A stretch of DNA of 64,000 bases from Paraburkholderia sabiae (GCF_030412785.1 NZ_CP125296.1:1674001-1738000); one strand, 5' to 3'; shown: positions 49,494 to 59,048, numbered from the stretch's first letter. Made by a program: numbers and translations. The notes: generated by a model not told the origin, from the sequence alone.

Positions 49494-51407
49494 TTATGCC
49501 GCTGCCGGCTGCTCCGCGAGATGCAGCGCTTCGCGGCTCGCCTTGTGTTCGTCGATCAGTCGATAGACCGTTTCGCCCGGCACTGTCTCCGATTCGAGCA
49601 ACTGGTCCGCGATGGCGCGCAGCACAGGCGCGTTGTCGTGCAGCAGCGTGTAGCACGCGTCGTTCAGATCCTTGAGCAGGATGTTCGCGTGTTCGATTGC
49701 ACCCTTCATCTGCAGACCCGCATACTGCGGCGGCAGCGCCGCGAGACTGAAGAGATCGCCGTCCGCGTTGAAGCCGAACTTCGACACCATGTCGAGACTG
49801 ATGCGCGAGGCTTCCTGCAGGTCCTGCGCAGCGCCACTCGATGCTTCCGAGAACATCAGCAGTTCTGCATTGCGTCCGCCGAGCAGCACCTGAATCTCAT
49901 TGCGCATTTCGGTTTCGCGGTACAGGTGCTTGTCCTGCGTCTTCGTGATCAGCGCGACACCCAATGCGCCGCCGCGCGGCAGGATCGTCACTTCTTCGAG
50001 GATGCCCGTGCCGAGCAAAGCGGCCACGAGTCCGTGCCCCGCTTCGTGAACGGCGATGCGCGTGCGCTCGTCTTCCGTGAGCGCGCGTTCCGCGCCGTTC
50101 ACGTCGCCGATGCGCGCGATCTTGATCGCTTCGACGAAATGCCTTGCCGCGACGATCCTGTCGCCAGCCTTGCGCGCGACGAGCCCCGCCTGATTGACGA
50201 CCATCGACAGCGTCGCCGGCGACAAGCCCGTGGTCAATCGCGCGAGCTGATTGAAGTCGATGTCGTCGGCTTTCGAAGTCAGCTTCTCCGCATAGAAGCG
50301 GATGATGTCGGCGCGATCTTCGAGATCCGGCAAACGCACCTGCACCGTGCGATCGAAACGGCCCGGTCGGCGCAATGCTTCGTCGAGATTATCCGGGTGA
50401 TTGGTCGCCGCGACGATGATCACGCCCTCGTTCGATGCAAAGCCGTCCATTTCCGCGAGCAGCTGGTTGATGACGCGGTTGCTCTCGGCTTCGACGGGAC
50501 CGCCGCCCGTATCCGTGCGCTTCGCGAGGCCATCGGCTTCGTCGATGAAGATCACGGTCGGCGCATTCTTGCGCGCGAGTTCGAACAGATGCTTGACCTT
50601 CTGGATGCCGACGCCGTAGTACTTCGCGCTGAAATAGCTGCCCGTGATCGAAATGAAGTTCGCGCCGCATTCGCCCGCGAGCGCCTGTGCGAGACGCGTC
50701 TTGCCGACGCCGGGGCCGCCCGTCATCAGGATGCCGCACGGTGCGCGCACGCCCATGCCCGTGAACTGCTTCGGATTGGTCAGATAGGCCTGGATGTCGG
50801 ACAGTGCGGCCTTCGCTTCGCCTGCACCGATTACGTCTTCGAACGAAAGCGCCGGCGTCTTTTCGAGCAGACGCGCACCGCCCGTCATTTCGCGGCGCAT
50901 GAACCACACGAGCCCGCCGATCAGCAGCAGCGGCAGCAACACGCTGATCGCATCGCGTGTCTTGTCGAATGCATCCATCCAGCGCGCGGAGCCCGTATGA
51001 ATATCGGCATCCGGCAGGAAGACCAGTTGATAAGGAGAACGCGCGTCCGCTTTCATCTCGCCCAGCAGCAGCGCATTCGAGAAAGCGGAGTTGTGATCGG
51101 TGACGTAGTACTTTGCGCCGTCGTCCGTCGAGACGAGAATCGCATTCGGACTCACGCCGATAGCCGTCACGTTGTGCTCGCGAATATCGCGCAGCATCTC
51201 CGATGCATCGCGCTCCTGATGCGTCCACGCCGACGTGTCCTTGCGCATGTCGCTCGCGACGCCTGTCAAAACCGGCGGCGCTTGCACGTTACGCTGATCG
51301 TGGCGCATATGCAGGAAAGTCACGAGCGCCACGAACGCCGTTGCGGTCACGCCAAGCGTCACATAGCGGCCATAACGGGACCAGAACGTATTCTTTGCCG
51401 GTTTCAT
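49494..51407 (-). CDS. FtsH-type AAA+ zinc metalloprotease (second, divergent FtsH)
   Basis: This 637-residue inner-membrane protease has two N-terminal helices (about 15-33 and 155-170) flanking a periplasmic domain. The AAA+ module follows with Walker A GGPGVGKT (230-237, where FtsH has GPPGTGKT), Walker B VIFIDEAD and the second region of homology ATNHPDNLDEALRRPGRFDR. The protease part has zinc motif HEAGH (His454, Glu455, His458) and Asp in SSGAAQDLQEASR. The pore motif is KYYGVG rather than FVGVG. These changes and the context mark it as a paralogue, not the housekeeping gene. It probably degrades a restricted set of membrane or stress-related substrates. Confidence 0.92.
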   Translation of the reverse strand: MKPAKNTFWSRYGRYVTLGVTATAFVALVTFLHMRHDQRNVQAPPVLTGVASDMRKDTSAWTHQERDASEMLRDIREHNVTAIGVSPNAILVSTDDGAKYYVTDHNSAFSNALLLGEMKADARSPYQLVFLPDADIHTGSARWMDAFDKTRDAISVLLPLLLIGGLVWFMRREMTGGARLLEKTPALSFEDVIGAGEAKAALSDIQAYLTNPKQFTGMGVRAPCGILMTGGPGVGKTRLAQALAGECGANFISITGSYFSAKYYGVGIQKVKHLFELARKNAPTVIFIDEADGLAKRTDTGGGPVEAESNRVINQLLAEMDGFASNEGVIIVAATNHPDNLDEALRRPGRFDRTVQVRLPDLEDRADIIRFYAEKLTSKADDIDFNQLARLTTGLSPATLSMVVNQAGLVARKAGDRIVAARHFVEAIKIARIGDVNGAERALTEDERTRIAVHEAGHGLVAALLGTGILEEVTILPRGGALGVALITKTQDKHLYRETEMRNEIQVLLGGRNAELLMFSEASSGAAQDLQEASRISLDMVSKFGFNADGDLFSLAALPPQYAGLQMKGAIEHANILLKDLNDACYTLLHDNAPVLRAIADQLLESETVPGETVYRLIDEHKASREALHLAEQPAAA

Positions 51408-51884
51408 CAGTTGATTCCTAAAACGGGCCGCATGACGGCCTTCGCGTATTCGCGCGAAAAATAAAAACAGCGTGCATCGCGCGCGATGCGCGTAACGAGA
51501 CTGAATGGATGGGTGGCCGGACTACTCGAGGCGTAGCCGCGAGAGAGGAAGGGACCAGCTCTTTAGTGCAATGACGTCGGTAAAAAAGACACGCGCATGC
51601 GTCCCTCTTTCAACCGTCGAGTACCTAACGCATTATGCCCAGGCTTATCCCATTTCCAAAACAGTAGAAAAGGGCTTATTTCAGGCGCGATTCGCGCAAT
51701 CGACGGGATCTGCCTTAATAGAAGAGGCTTTGCGGTCGAAGTACCGCATTCGTGTCCTGATGGGAAAACACTTTTTATCTTCGCGTAGGCGCGAAGGTTT
51801 TCTTGCGCGGACGTTGCATCCGCGCCAAGGCCAGTCAGGCAAACGGCGAGGCGGACTCCTCTTCCGCCTCGCCTATGCGCCGCA
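51408..51884. other. Intergenic region upstream of the FtsH-like gene
   Basis: About 477 bases. A possible minus-strand promoter, TTGGAA with TAATGC 18 bases on, lies near 51630-51665. A GC hairpin at the DUF1328 side is listed separately. No gene with a ribosome site was found. Confidence 0.4.
51845..51873 (-). terminator. Hairpin after the DUF1328 gene
   Basis: GGCGAGGCGGA and its exact complement form an 11-bp stem with a 7-base loop, 12 bases past the stop of the small membrane protein. Only a short T-run follows on the minus strand. Confidence 0.65.
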
Positions 51885-52046
51885 TCAGCGCCGCACGACA
51901 CCCATTAGCAACGTCACGATAAAGATGACGAGGAACAGGAAGAACAGGATCTTGGCGATACCCGCCGCGCCTGCTGCAATCCCGCCGAAGCCAAATACAG
52001 CAGCTATGATCGCGATGACAAAGAAAACCAAAGCGTAATAAAGCAT
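51885..52046 (-). CDS. DUF1328 small membrane protein (YtjA-like)
   Basis: This 53-residue protein has two hydrophobic helices ([21 protein letters not shown], then [17 protein letters not shown]) joined by [11 protein letters not shown] and ending in VRR. This is the DUF1328/YtjA family of small inner-membrane proteins, frequently stress- or stationary-phase-induced, of unknown role. GGAGGTCAGATC fixes the ATG at 52046; longer in-frame upstream starts have no support. It has its own hairpin terminator and is probably transcribed alone. Confidence 0.88.
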   Translation of the reverse strand: MLYYALVFFVIAIIAAVFGFGGIAAGAAGIAKILFFLFLVIFIVTLLMGVVRR

Positions 52047-52187
52047 GATCTGACCTCCGTTGCTTGAGTGAGGGTCCCGCCAGGCTAGCGCGGCGACGTT
52101 CAACAAGGAGAGCAAACACCGTACCTATCGATACGCAACGAAGGTCCGCACGTCTGACGATTTCCGCTTATGCGTGCACCACCTGCA

Positions 52188-52625
52188 TCATGCAATCGCC
52201 GCGACAGCCGCGCGCAAACCGAGCAGATAGCTGTTCACGCCGAATCCGCAAATCTGTCCCTTCACAATCTCCGCGAAAACCGAAACGTGGCGAAACGGCT
52301 CGCGCGCGTGAATGTTCGACATATGGATCTCGACGACAGGCACGGTCAGAATGGCCAGCGCATCGCGAATGCCGTAGCTGTAGTGCGTCCATGCGCCCGC
52401 GTTGATCAGCACCGCATCCATCCCCTCGGTGAATGCCTGATGGATCCGCATACACATGTCGCCTTCATGATTGGTCTGATAGCTCTCGACTTCGACATTC
52501 AGTTCGCGCCCGAGCGCCTGCAATTCGCTGTCGATTTCTTCGAGCGTCACCGTGCCGTATTGCACGGGGTCGCGCTTGCCGAACATGTTGTGATTGATCC
52601 CGTGCAGCATCAGTACTTTTTTCAT
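52188..52625 (-). CDS. aroQ: Type II 3-dehydroquinate dehydratase, divergent
   Basis: This 145-residue enzyme has the dodecameric type II dehydroquinase fold. HGINHNMFGKRDP corresponds to HGPNLNLLGxRxP with the active-site Arg. The catalytic Tyr lies in VQYGTVT, INAGAWTHYSYGIRDAL carries the catalytic His, and EIHMSNIHAREPFRH the substrate loop. Several loop residues differ from biosynthetic AroQ (Ile for Pro, Trp for Tyr). GAGGAGGAAAC precedes the ATG. It lies 23 bases after a Gfo/Idh/MocA dehydrogenase under a divergent LysR gene, so a catabolic role, for example in quinate/shikimate use, is inferred. Confidence 0.9.
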   Translation of the reverse strand: MKKVLMLHGINHNMFGKRDPVQYGTVTLEEIDSELQALGRELNVEVESYQTNHEGDMCMRIHQAFTEGMDAVLINAGAWTHYSYGIRDALAILTVPVVEIHMSNIHAREPFRHVSVFAEIVKGQICGFGVNSYLLGLRAAVAAIA

Positions 52626-52648
52626 GTTTCCTCCTCGTAGTGTCGAAT

Positions 52649-53710
52649 TCAGATCGTTGCGCCCAGACGCGTCTCGACGATCGCGCCCGTGCGCGCCGCT
52701 TCCGCGATCGCTTCCGTCACGCGCAGGTTCTGCAGCCCGTCGCGCACGCTGACGAGCGGCGTGGCGTCGCCCGCTATCACATCGCAGAAGTGTTCCAGTT
52801 GGCGTTCGAGCGGATCCGCGCGTTCGAGTTGCGCCACCGATGTCTCGAACGGCTTCCACCACGAACGGTCCTCTTTGCGCGCATAGGTCTTGAGCCGCAT
52901 CGTCGGCACCGACAGCGAACCCAAATCGCCCGCGATCACATAGCAGTCTTCGTCATCATAAGACGCATAGCTCTTGTTCTCCTGCGAAGTCTGCTCCCAG
53001 CTGCGCGGCGAGGCCGCCGTGTCCGACAGCAGGAACGTGCCGAGCGCGCCGTTCTCGAAGCGCAGATTGATCGCGACGGTATCCTCGACGGCAAACTGGC
53101 GCGCCGCATTCGACGCGAACGCCTGCACCGCGACGATCTCGCCGCACAGCGACCGCAGATTGCCGATCTCGTGAATCAGGTTGAGCAGGATCGGACCGCC
53201 GCCCGCTTCCCGCCGCCACGGCGCGGCGTCGAAGTAGTCGTCGGGCTTGTAGAACATCGCGCTGCCCATCACGCCGACGATCTTGCCGATTGTCCCTTGC
53301 CGGATGATCTCGCGCGCCGTCGCGAGAATCGGGCTGTGCGCGCGATGATGGCCGACCAGCAGCGGCACGCCCGCCTGATCGGCGGCAGCGCGCAGGCGCT
53401 CGCCCGCTTCGAGCGTATGGGCGACGGGCTTTTCGATCAGCGCAGGAAGACGCGCATCGATACATTCAAGAGCCTGTTCGACGTGCAACTGGTTCGGCGT
53501 GGCGAGCACGATGCCGTCGGGACGTCCCTTCTCGATCAGCTCGCCTAGCGTGCGAAACAGCGGCACGTCCGCACTGTCCGCCACTTCTTTCGCAGCGGGA
53601 CCGGGATCGACGATCGCGCTCAGTCGACAGCGCGGATTCTGCCGGATCAGTTCGATATGACGCCGGCCGATAAGCCCGGCGCCCGCAACGGCAAGCTGAA
53701 TTTGTCTCAT
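52649..53710 (-). CDS. Gfo/Idh/MocA-family oxidoreductase
   Basis: This 353-residue NAD(P)-dependent dehydrogenase has the Rossmann start QLAVAGAGLIGRRHIELI. The family motif LVEKPVAHT appears as ALIEKPVAHTLEAG, giving the EKP catalytic Lys region. The C-terminal alpha/beta domain contains GGGPILLNLIHEIGNLRSL with the conserved His. Members act on inositols, sugar acids or shikimate-type rings. The next gene is a type II dehydroquinase, and the pair is divergent from a LysR gene across 87 bases. Oxidation of a cyclitol or quinate-like acid before dehydration is a reasonable but unproven pathway. Confidence 0.9.
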   Translation of the reverse strand: MRQIQLAVAGAGLIGRRHIELIRQNPRCRLSAIVDPGPAAKEVADSADVPLFRTLGELIEKGRPDGIVLATPNQLHVEQALECIDARLPALIEKPVAHTLEAGERLRAAADQAGVPLLVGHHRAHSPILATAREIIRQGTIGKIVGVMGSAMFYKPDDYFDAAPWRREAGGGPILLNLIHEIGNLRSLCGEIVAVQAFASNAARQFAVEDTVAINLRFENGALGTFLLSDTAASPRSWEQTSQENKSYASYDDEDCYVIAGDLGSLSVPTMRLKTYARKEDRSWWKPFETSVAQLERADPLERQLEHFCDVIAGDATPLVSVRDGLQNLRVTEAIAEAARTGAIVETRLGATI

Positions 53711-53797
53711 GATTTCGTGTGTATGCCGCCAGGGATTGGACGGCTTGGTGAATTCGGAATAGATTACTCGTGCCGATCACCAACATAATCAAGCCAG

Positions 53798-54754
53798 ATG
53801 GAAAATCATAATGCGCTTTTAGCCATGAATGACGGCTTCCTGCGCGACCTGCAGCTGTTCTGCACCGTGGCGCGGCGCGCGAGCTTCGTCACCGCATCGG
53901 CGGAAATGGGCATCTCGCCCTCGCATGTCAGCAAGCGCATCGCGCTGCTCGAGAAGAGCCTCGGCGTGAAGCTCTTCATGCGCACGACGCGCCGCGTCAG
54001 CGTGACGAGCGACGGCGAAGCGGCCTTCCAGTGGGCGCAGAAAATCCTCGACGACGTGCAGGGCATGTCCGACGCGTTCGCCGGCTTGAAGAGCGATCCG
54101 CGCGGCATCCTGCGCATCAGCACGAGTCTGCGTCTGGGCCGCGACCATGTATCGCCGATTCTGTCGCTGCTGCGAAAGCGCTACACGGCGCTCGAAATCT
54201 GGCTCGAACTGCTCGACCGTCGCGTCGATCTCGTCGGCGAGAGCTTCGATATCGACATACGCGTCGGCAACATTCAGGAGCCGCATCTGATCGCGCACAA
54301 GATCGTCGACAGCGTGCGCATCCTGTGCGCGTCGCCCGCGTATCTGAAACGCAAGGGCACGCCGCGCACGCTCGCCGATCTCGCGCAGCACGATTGCCTG
54401 CTGTTCCGCGATCGCGACCAGCGCTTCGGCGCGTGGCGGCTGACAGGACCGGACGGCGAGAAGTCGGTCAAGGTGACGGGTCCCATTGCGTCGAATCACA
54501 GCGACATCGTTCAACAATGGGCGCTCGCAGGCGATGGCGTGATCATGGCGTCGGTGTGGGACGTCGCATCGAGCCTCGAGTCGGGCAAGCTCGTGCGCGT
54601 GCTGCCGCAGCACTACCAGCCCGCCGATGTCTGGGTTATGACGGCAGCGCGCGCGTCATCGTCCGCGAAGCTGCGCGTGTGCGTGGAATTCCTGAAGGAG
54701 CATTTGACGCGCGGACCGTATGCGCTGAGAACGCATGGCGTCGGCGGCTTGTGA
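53798..54754 (+). CDS. LysR-family transcriptional regulator
   Basis: This LysR protein is about 318 residues long. The helix-turn-helix is FLRDLQLFCTVARRASFVTASAEMGISPSHVSKRIALLEKSLGVKLF, followed by RTTRRVSVTSDGEAAFQWAQKIL and a two-lobed effector domain with DRRVDLVGESFDIDIRVGN and GDGVIMASVWDV. It resembles the DmlR/YafC subgroup. The start is either ATG 53798 or ATG 53825, and neither has a ribosome site. It diverges from the Gfo/Idh/MocA-aroQ operon, which it probably controls. Confidence 0.9.
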   Translation: MENHNALLAMNDGFLRDLQLFCTVARRASFVTASAEMGISPSHVSKRIALLEKSLGVKLFMRTTRRVSVTSDGEAAFQWAQKILDDVQGMSDAFAGLKSDPRGILRISTSLRLGRDHVSPILSLLRKRYTALEIWLELLDRRVDLVGESFDIDIRVGNIQEPHLIAHKIVDSVRILCASPAYLKRKGTPRTLADLAQHDCLLFRDRDQRFGAWRLTGPDGEKSVKVTGPIASNHSDIVQQWALAGDGVIMASVWDVASSLESGKLVRVLPQHYQPADVWVMTAARASSSAKLRVCVEFLKEHLTRGPYALRTHGVGGL

Positions 54755-54767
54755 TGCTGTGAACGCG

Positions 54768-55694
54768 CTACGCCGTGCTTTCCGTCGAACCGCCGACGCG
54801 CGCTTCGAGAAAACGCAGCAGCGCCCTGACCTTGCTCGAATGACGCCGGTTCGGCAGATACGCGGCATACACGACGGCCGCGCCGTTTTGCGGCGTCACC
54901 TCAAAGTCCGGGAACAGACGCATCAGGCGCCCCGCGCCGATCTCGTGATTGACGAGCCAGTCCGGCAATAGCGCGACACCTTGCCCGGCAAGCACGGCTT
55001 CTAAAAGCATTTCGAGGCTGTTCGAAATGAGCCGTCCGCGCACATCGACGCGTTCCTGTTCCGCGCCGCGCCCGAACGTCCACACCTGACGCGCGCGATA
55101 ACTGCCGCCATACGCGATGCGCAGACATTCGTGCTCTGCAAGCGCCGCGGGCGTAGACGGGCTGCCCGCGCGTTGAAGATAGTCGTGACTCACGACCACA
55201 TAGCGTGGATTGTCCGCGAGCTTCTTCACGACTAGATTCGGGTCGCGCGTCATCAAACCGATCCGCACGGCAACATCGATGCGATCGAGCGCGAGGTCCG
55301 CGAAATGATCGGCGACGACGACATCGAGCGCGACGCGCGGATATTCGGCGAGAAACGCGGCGAGATGCGGCCCGAGCTGCGTGCGGTTGTACGCGGACGG
55401 CACAGTGATGCGCAACGCGCCGACGGGCGCGGCGCCGCTGTCCAGAATACTTTCATCGGCTTCGGTGAGATCGTCGAGTACTTTCGAAATCTGCTCGACG
55501 TAGGCCGTGCCCGCATCCGTGAGACTGACCTTGCGCGGCGTGCGCGTGAGCAAGGCGGTGCCGAGCGACGCTTCGAGCGCATCCATCAGCCGCGTCACCG
55601 ACGACGTCGCGACGCCCAGGCGCTGGGCGGCCTTTGCGAAACCGCCCGCATCGGCGACTTCGAGCAGTGTGTTCAACGCGAGCAGTTTGTCCAT
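54768..55694 (-). CDS. LysR-family transcriptional regulator
   Basis: This 308-residue LysR regulator begins MDKLLALNTLLEVADAGGFAKAAQRLGVATSSVTRLMDALEASLGTALLTRTPRKVSLTDAG, a classical DNA-binding region. The effector domain has RIDVAVRIGLMTRDPNLVVKKLADNPRYVV and GQGVALLPDWLVNHEIGAGRLMRL. The start at 55694 fits family length; an upstream extension to 55763 has no homology. It diverges from the DsbA-like gene and the MFS exporter and probably regulates them. It ends 13 bases from the other LysR gene. Confidence 0.9.
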   Translation of the reverse strand: MDKLLALNTLLEVADAGGFAKAAQRLGVATSSVTRLMDALEASLGTALLTRTPRKVSLTDAGTAYVEQISKVLDDLTEADESILDSGAAPVGALRITVPSAYNRTQLGPHLAAFLAEYPRVALDVVVADHFADLALDRIDVAVRIGLMTRDPNLVVKKLADNPRYVVVSHDYLQRAGSPSTPAALAEHECLRIAYGGSYRARQVWTFGRGAEQERVDVRGRLISNSLEMLLEAVLAGQGVALLPDWLVNHEIGAGRLMRLFPDFEVTPQNGAAVVYAAYLPNRRHSSKVRALLRFLEARVGGSTESTA

Positions 55695-55815
55695 GGCGGC
55701 GATTATGCCCGCGATGTCGATTGCGCTCAGCGCAACGGACGTTTGCATCCGGCATGGATTCAAAGCGCGCGACGCAACGGCTAATCTTGGCTCATTCGTT
55801 TTCGAGGAGCAGCCG

Positions 55816-56457
55816 ATGCAAGCCGTACCAATCGTTCTCGCCTATGACTTCATCTGCCCGTGGTGCTGGATCGGACACAGGAACCTCGTCGCGGGCATCG
55901 AGGCCGCCGCGCTCGATGCGCCTGTCGACGTGCGCTATCTGCCGTTCGAGCTGAATCCGTCGATGCCCGTCGAGGGCATGGACCGGCGCGCGTATCGCAC
56001 GCAGAAGTTCGGCAGCTGGGCGCGTTCGCAAACGCTCGATGCGCAGGCGACGGCAGCCGGTCTCGCCGCCGGGTTGTCATTCGACTACGCGAAGGTTGCA
56101 CGCACGCCGAATACACGCCGCGCGCACTGTTTGATGCAATTCGCTATGCTGCACGGCGATTCCGACAACGTCGCGCGGCTTTTCGATGCAATCTTCGCCG
56201 CGTATTTCTCGCAAGGGCGCGATATCGGATCGATCGATACGCTCGTCGAGATCGCAGGCGAGCAAGGTTTCGATGCACATCAGGCGCGTGAGTCTCTGCT
56301 GTCGGATGCGGACAAGCGCGAAGTCGTCGATGCCCGTTGGAGCATCAGTAGCGTGCCGACGGTGTGGATCGACAGCGCTGTCATCAGCGGCGCGCAACCG
56401 CCCGCCGTGTTCGCGCAAGCGCTGCACGCAGCCGCTACACAACACAGCGCGGCATAA
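55816..56457 (+). CDS. DsbA-family oxidoreductase (FrnE/2-hydroxychromene-2-carboxylate isomerase-like)
   Basis: This 213-residue cytoplasmic thioredoxin-fold protein has the redox motif Cys14-Pro-Trp-Cys17 in AYDFICPWCWIG. A helical insertion follows (YLPFELNPSMPVEGMDRRAYRTQKFG), then the cis-Pro loop SSVPTVWIDSAVISGAQPPAVF. FrnE-like members occur with antibiotic or oxidative stress genes. GAGGAGC lies before the ATG. It runs in the same direction as an MFS gene 70 bases downstream, under a divergent LysR gene. A role in detoxifying or reducing a compound that the MFS protein exports is plausible. Confidence 0.9.
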   Translation: MQAVPIVLAYDFICPWCWIGHRNLVAGIEAAALDAPVDVRYLPFELNPSMPVEGMDRRAYRTQKFGSWARSQTLDAQATAAGLAAGLSFDYAKVARTPNTRRAHCLMQFAMLHGDSDNVARLFDAIFAAYFSQGRDIGSIDTLVEIAGEQGFDAHQARESLLSDADKREVVDARWSISSVPTVWIDSAVISGAQPPAVFAQALHAAATQHSAA

Positions 56458-56527
56458 GCGCACCAACATTGCGCATCGCAAGCATTCACGTCATACCCGC
56501 TCACGCATTGAAGAAAAAGGAGTCAGC

Positions 56528-57742
56528 ATGTCCAGCAGTCCATCGACGCTCGCACGCAGCGACACCGCCGCCGGGCTCACGCGCGGCCTCATCGCACTGT
56601 TCGCGTTCAGCTGCGGCGCAATCGTCGCGAATCTCTACTACGCGCAACCGATCACCGAACTGATCGCGCCGTCCATCCACATGTCGAACGGCATGGCGAG
56701 CCTGATCGTGTCGCTCACGCAGATCGGCTACGCACTCGGGCTGTTCTTTCTCGTGCCGCTCGGCGATCTGCTCGAAAACCGCAAGCTCATGATTACGACA
56801 GCGCTGGTCTCGATCGCGAGTCTCGCGGCCGCATCGTTCACGCATGCGCCGGGCGCGTTCCTCGCCGTTTCGCTGCTGATCGGCTTCAGCTCCGTCGCGG
56901 TGCAGATTTTGATTCCGCTCGCCGCGCATCTCGCACCGGATGAAACGCGCGGTCGCGTGGTCGGCACGATCATGGGCGGGCTGTTGCTCGGCATTCTGCT
57001 GTCGCGGCCGATTTCGAGCATCGTCGCAGGTCACTTCGGTTGGCGCGTCGTGTTCGGCTCGGCCGCCGTGCTGATGGCGATCGTCACGGCCGTGCTCGCG
57101 CTGACGATTCCGTCACGTCAGCCTTCGCATCAGGCGACGTATCTGCAACTGATCGCATCGCTCGGACATCTGGTGCGCACGATGCCTGTGCTGCGTCATC
57201 GCGCGCTATATCAGGCGCTGATGTTCGCGTCGTTCAGCCTGTTCTGGACGGCAGTGCCCGTCGAACTGACGCGTCACTACGGGTTGTCGCAAACGGCGAT
57301 CGGCGTGTTCGCGCTGGTCGGTGCGATCGGCGCGACGTCGGCGCCCATCGCGGGCCGTCTCGCGGATGCGGGCCACACGGTGCGCGCGACGCTGATCGCG
57401 CTGGTGGTCGGCGCGCTCGCTTATACGCCTGCGTTGGTGCATCCGGCGTGGGGCATCGGCGGCCTGGTCGTAACGGGCGTCGTGCTCGACTTCGCGGTGC
57501 AGATGAACATGGTGCTCGGCCAGCGCGAAATCTATGCGCTGCATGCGGCAAGCCGCAATCGGTTGAATGCGCTGTATATGACGAGCATTTTCGTCGGCGG
57601 CGCGATCGGCTCGGCGCTTGCGAGTCCGTTGTACGAGCATGGCGGCTGGACGCTGGTGGCGAGCGTCGCGACGGCGTTTCCTGTGATCGCGCTCGTGCAC
57701 TACCTCGCGATTGGCCGACCGCATGCGGCTAGCCGTGTGTGA
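56528..57742 (+). CDS. MFS transporter (drug-efflux type)
   Basis: This 404-residue protein has twelve predicted helices. Early motif NLYYAQPITELIAPSI is characteristic of the YgaY/YnfM-like MFS group, and LGDLLENRKLMI corresponds to the loop 2-3 motif. LLGILLSRPISSIVAGHFGWRVVFG, in helix 5, resembles the antiporter motif C seen in exporters. AAAAGGAGTCAGC gives a strong ribosome site. It lies downstream of the DsbA-like gene and is followed by a bidirectional terminator. Efflux of an organic or toxic compound is likely; the substrate is unknown. Confidence 0.9.
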   Translation: MSSSPSTLARSDTAAGLTRGLIALFAFSCGAIVANLYYAQPITELIAPSIHMSNGMASLIVSLTQIGYALGLFFLVPLGDLLENRKLMITTALVSIASLAAASFTHAPGAFLAVSLLIGFSSVAVQILIPLAAHLAPDETRGRVVGTIMGGLLLGILLSRPISSIVAGHFGWRVVFGSAAVLMAIVTAVLALTIPSRQPSHQATYLQLIASLGHLVRTMPVLRHRALYQALMFASFSLFWTAVPVELTRHYGLSQTAIGVFALVGAIGATSAPIAGRLADAGHTVRATLIALVVGALAYTPALVHPAWGIGGLVVTGVVLDFAVQMNMVLGQREIYALHAASRNRLNALYMTSIFVGGAIGSALASPLYEHGGWTLVASVATAFPVIALVHYLAIGRPHAASRV

Positions 57743-57779
57743 TGATTTAGATGGCCATGTTTAATCGGCCAAAAAATGA

Positions 57780-57807
57780 AAACGGCGCGAATCGCTTCGC
57801 GCCGTTT
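57780..57807. terminator. Bidirectional rho-independent terminator
   Basis: AAACGGCGCGAA and TTCGCGCCGTTT form a perfect 12-bp stem around TCGC, with A/T-rich ends on both sides. It separates the convergent MFS and kdgT genes. Confidence 0.9.
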
Positions 57808-57825
57808 ATCATTGCAACAAGCGCG

Positions 57826-58851
57826 TTATTCGTGCGCGCCGAGCGGCTTCAACTCACCGACGTTTTCCCCGTCCGCCTGCTCGTTCTGTGGACTCAATCC
57901 CGCCTTCATCCTCGCTCTGCGCGACCACATCGCGGTCAGGATCGGCACGAGAATCGCGGTGACGAGACACGCCGTCGCGACCATCGCTGTCGCGGCGGGG
58001 ACGACCGGCTTGAAGCTCGGAATCATCTCGCCGATGATCGACGGATTCGCAACCGCAGCACCCGCCGTCGATGAAGCAGCAAGACCGGCCGCCCCGTTTC
58101 CGCCAGCGATAAAGCGGTCAGCGAGAATCAACGGAATGCCCGTAATGACGATCACGGCGAGGCCGAGCAGCACGCCCGGAATGCCGCTCTTGACGATCAC
58201 ATTCAGATCGATGCCGTTGCCGAGCGCGAAGCCGAAGAACGGAATCAGCGGCACCACGCAGCGCCCGAACAGTTCGCGCATTGCGCTATCCAGATTGCCG
58301 AGCGTAAAGCCGATCAGGAACGGCAGCACTGCGCCGACGAACAGCCGCGGCTCGAAGAACGCAACGCCCGTCGCGCCGAGAATGATCATGCTGACGAGCG
58401 GCCCCGATTCGATCGACATCAGCACGAACGCGCCCGCTTCTTCCTTGCTGCCGTATTGCTGCATCACGGCGGCATAGAGACCGCCGTTGGTCATGTCCAT
58501 CGACGTCGTGATCGCGAGCACCGAGAGCCCGGCGAACAGCCCTGTCTTGATGCCGTCGATAGGCAGCAGCGACGACGCGACGATCGTAGCCAGCCACGCG
58601 ACCAGCATCTTCGTGACGAGCAGCGTGCCCGACTTGCGCAACACGGTGCCCGTGGCGCGCAGATCGATGGTCGCGCCCATGCAGAAGAACCACACAGCGA
58701 GAATCGGCACGGTGCCCGTAATCAGGCCGTTCGTGAACGATCCGAAATACTTGCCCGCGCCAGGCGCGAACGAATGCACACAAGCGCCGAGCAACAGCGG
58801 AACCAGCATGAGACCGCCCGGTACGCGGTCGATTGCCTTCTTCAGTTTCAT
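57826..58851 (-). CDS. kdgT: 2-keto-3-deoxygluconate permease
   Basis: This 341-residue permease of the KdgT family has about ten membrane segments. It begins [28 protein letters not shown] and contains [35 protein letters not shown], and [15 protein letters not shown], all typical of the proton-driven 2-keto-3-deoxygluconate symporter. GGAGGAGAC precedes the ATG. It diverges from kduI across a 280-base region with two operator-like palindromes. With kduI and kduD it forms a unit for use of pectin- or uronate-derived keto-deoxy sugars. Confidence 0.94.
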   Translation of the reverse strand: MKLKKAIDRVPGGLMLVPLLLGACVHSFAPGAGKYFGSFTNGLITGTVPILAVWFFCMGATIDLRATGTVLRKSGTLLVTKMLVAWLATIVASSLLPIDGIKTGLFAGLSVLAITTSMDMTNGGLYAAVMQQYGSKEEAGAFVLMSIESGPLVSMIILGATGVAFFEPRLFVGAVLPFLIGFTLGNLDSAMRELFGRCVVPLIPFFGFALGNGIDLNVIVKSGIPGVLLGLAVIVITGIPLILADRFIAGGNGAAGLAASSTAGAAVANPSIIGEMIPSFKPVVPAATAMVATACLVTAILVPILTAMWSRRARMKAGLSPQNEQADGENVGELKPLGAHE

Positions 58852-58949
58852 GTCTCCTCCATACGACGCCAGGCCGGTGATGGGAACGGCGAACTGTCCG
58901 GTATGAGTCCGGCTTCGTCCGCCCGTTCGCGGACTATAGCATCGACAAA

Positions 58950-58962
58950 GGAACGTTGTTCC
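58950..58962. promoter_or_regulatory. Operator-like palindrome GGAACGTTGTTCC (kdgT side)
   Basis: A perfect GGAAC-N3-GTTCC dyad lies about 100 bases from the kdgT start. A second copy with one mismatch lies at 59049. Both share GTTCCGAT on the right, so they are probably two sites for one regulator, most likely the nearby IclR/KdgR-like protein. Confidence 0.6.
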
Positions 58963-59048
58963 GATTTTGTGCGCGTCGAGATTAATCGTTTACCCTGCTT
59001 TTACAATATGCCTCCCGCTATCTGGCGATTTGACAATTTTCTTGTTTC

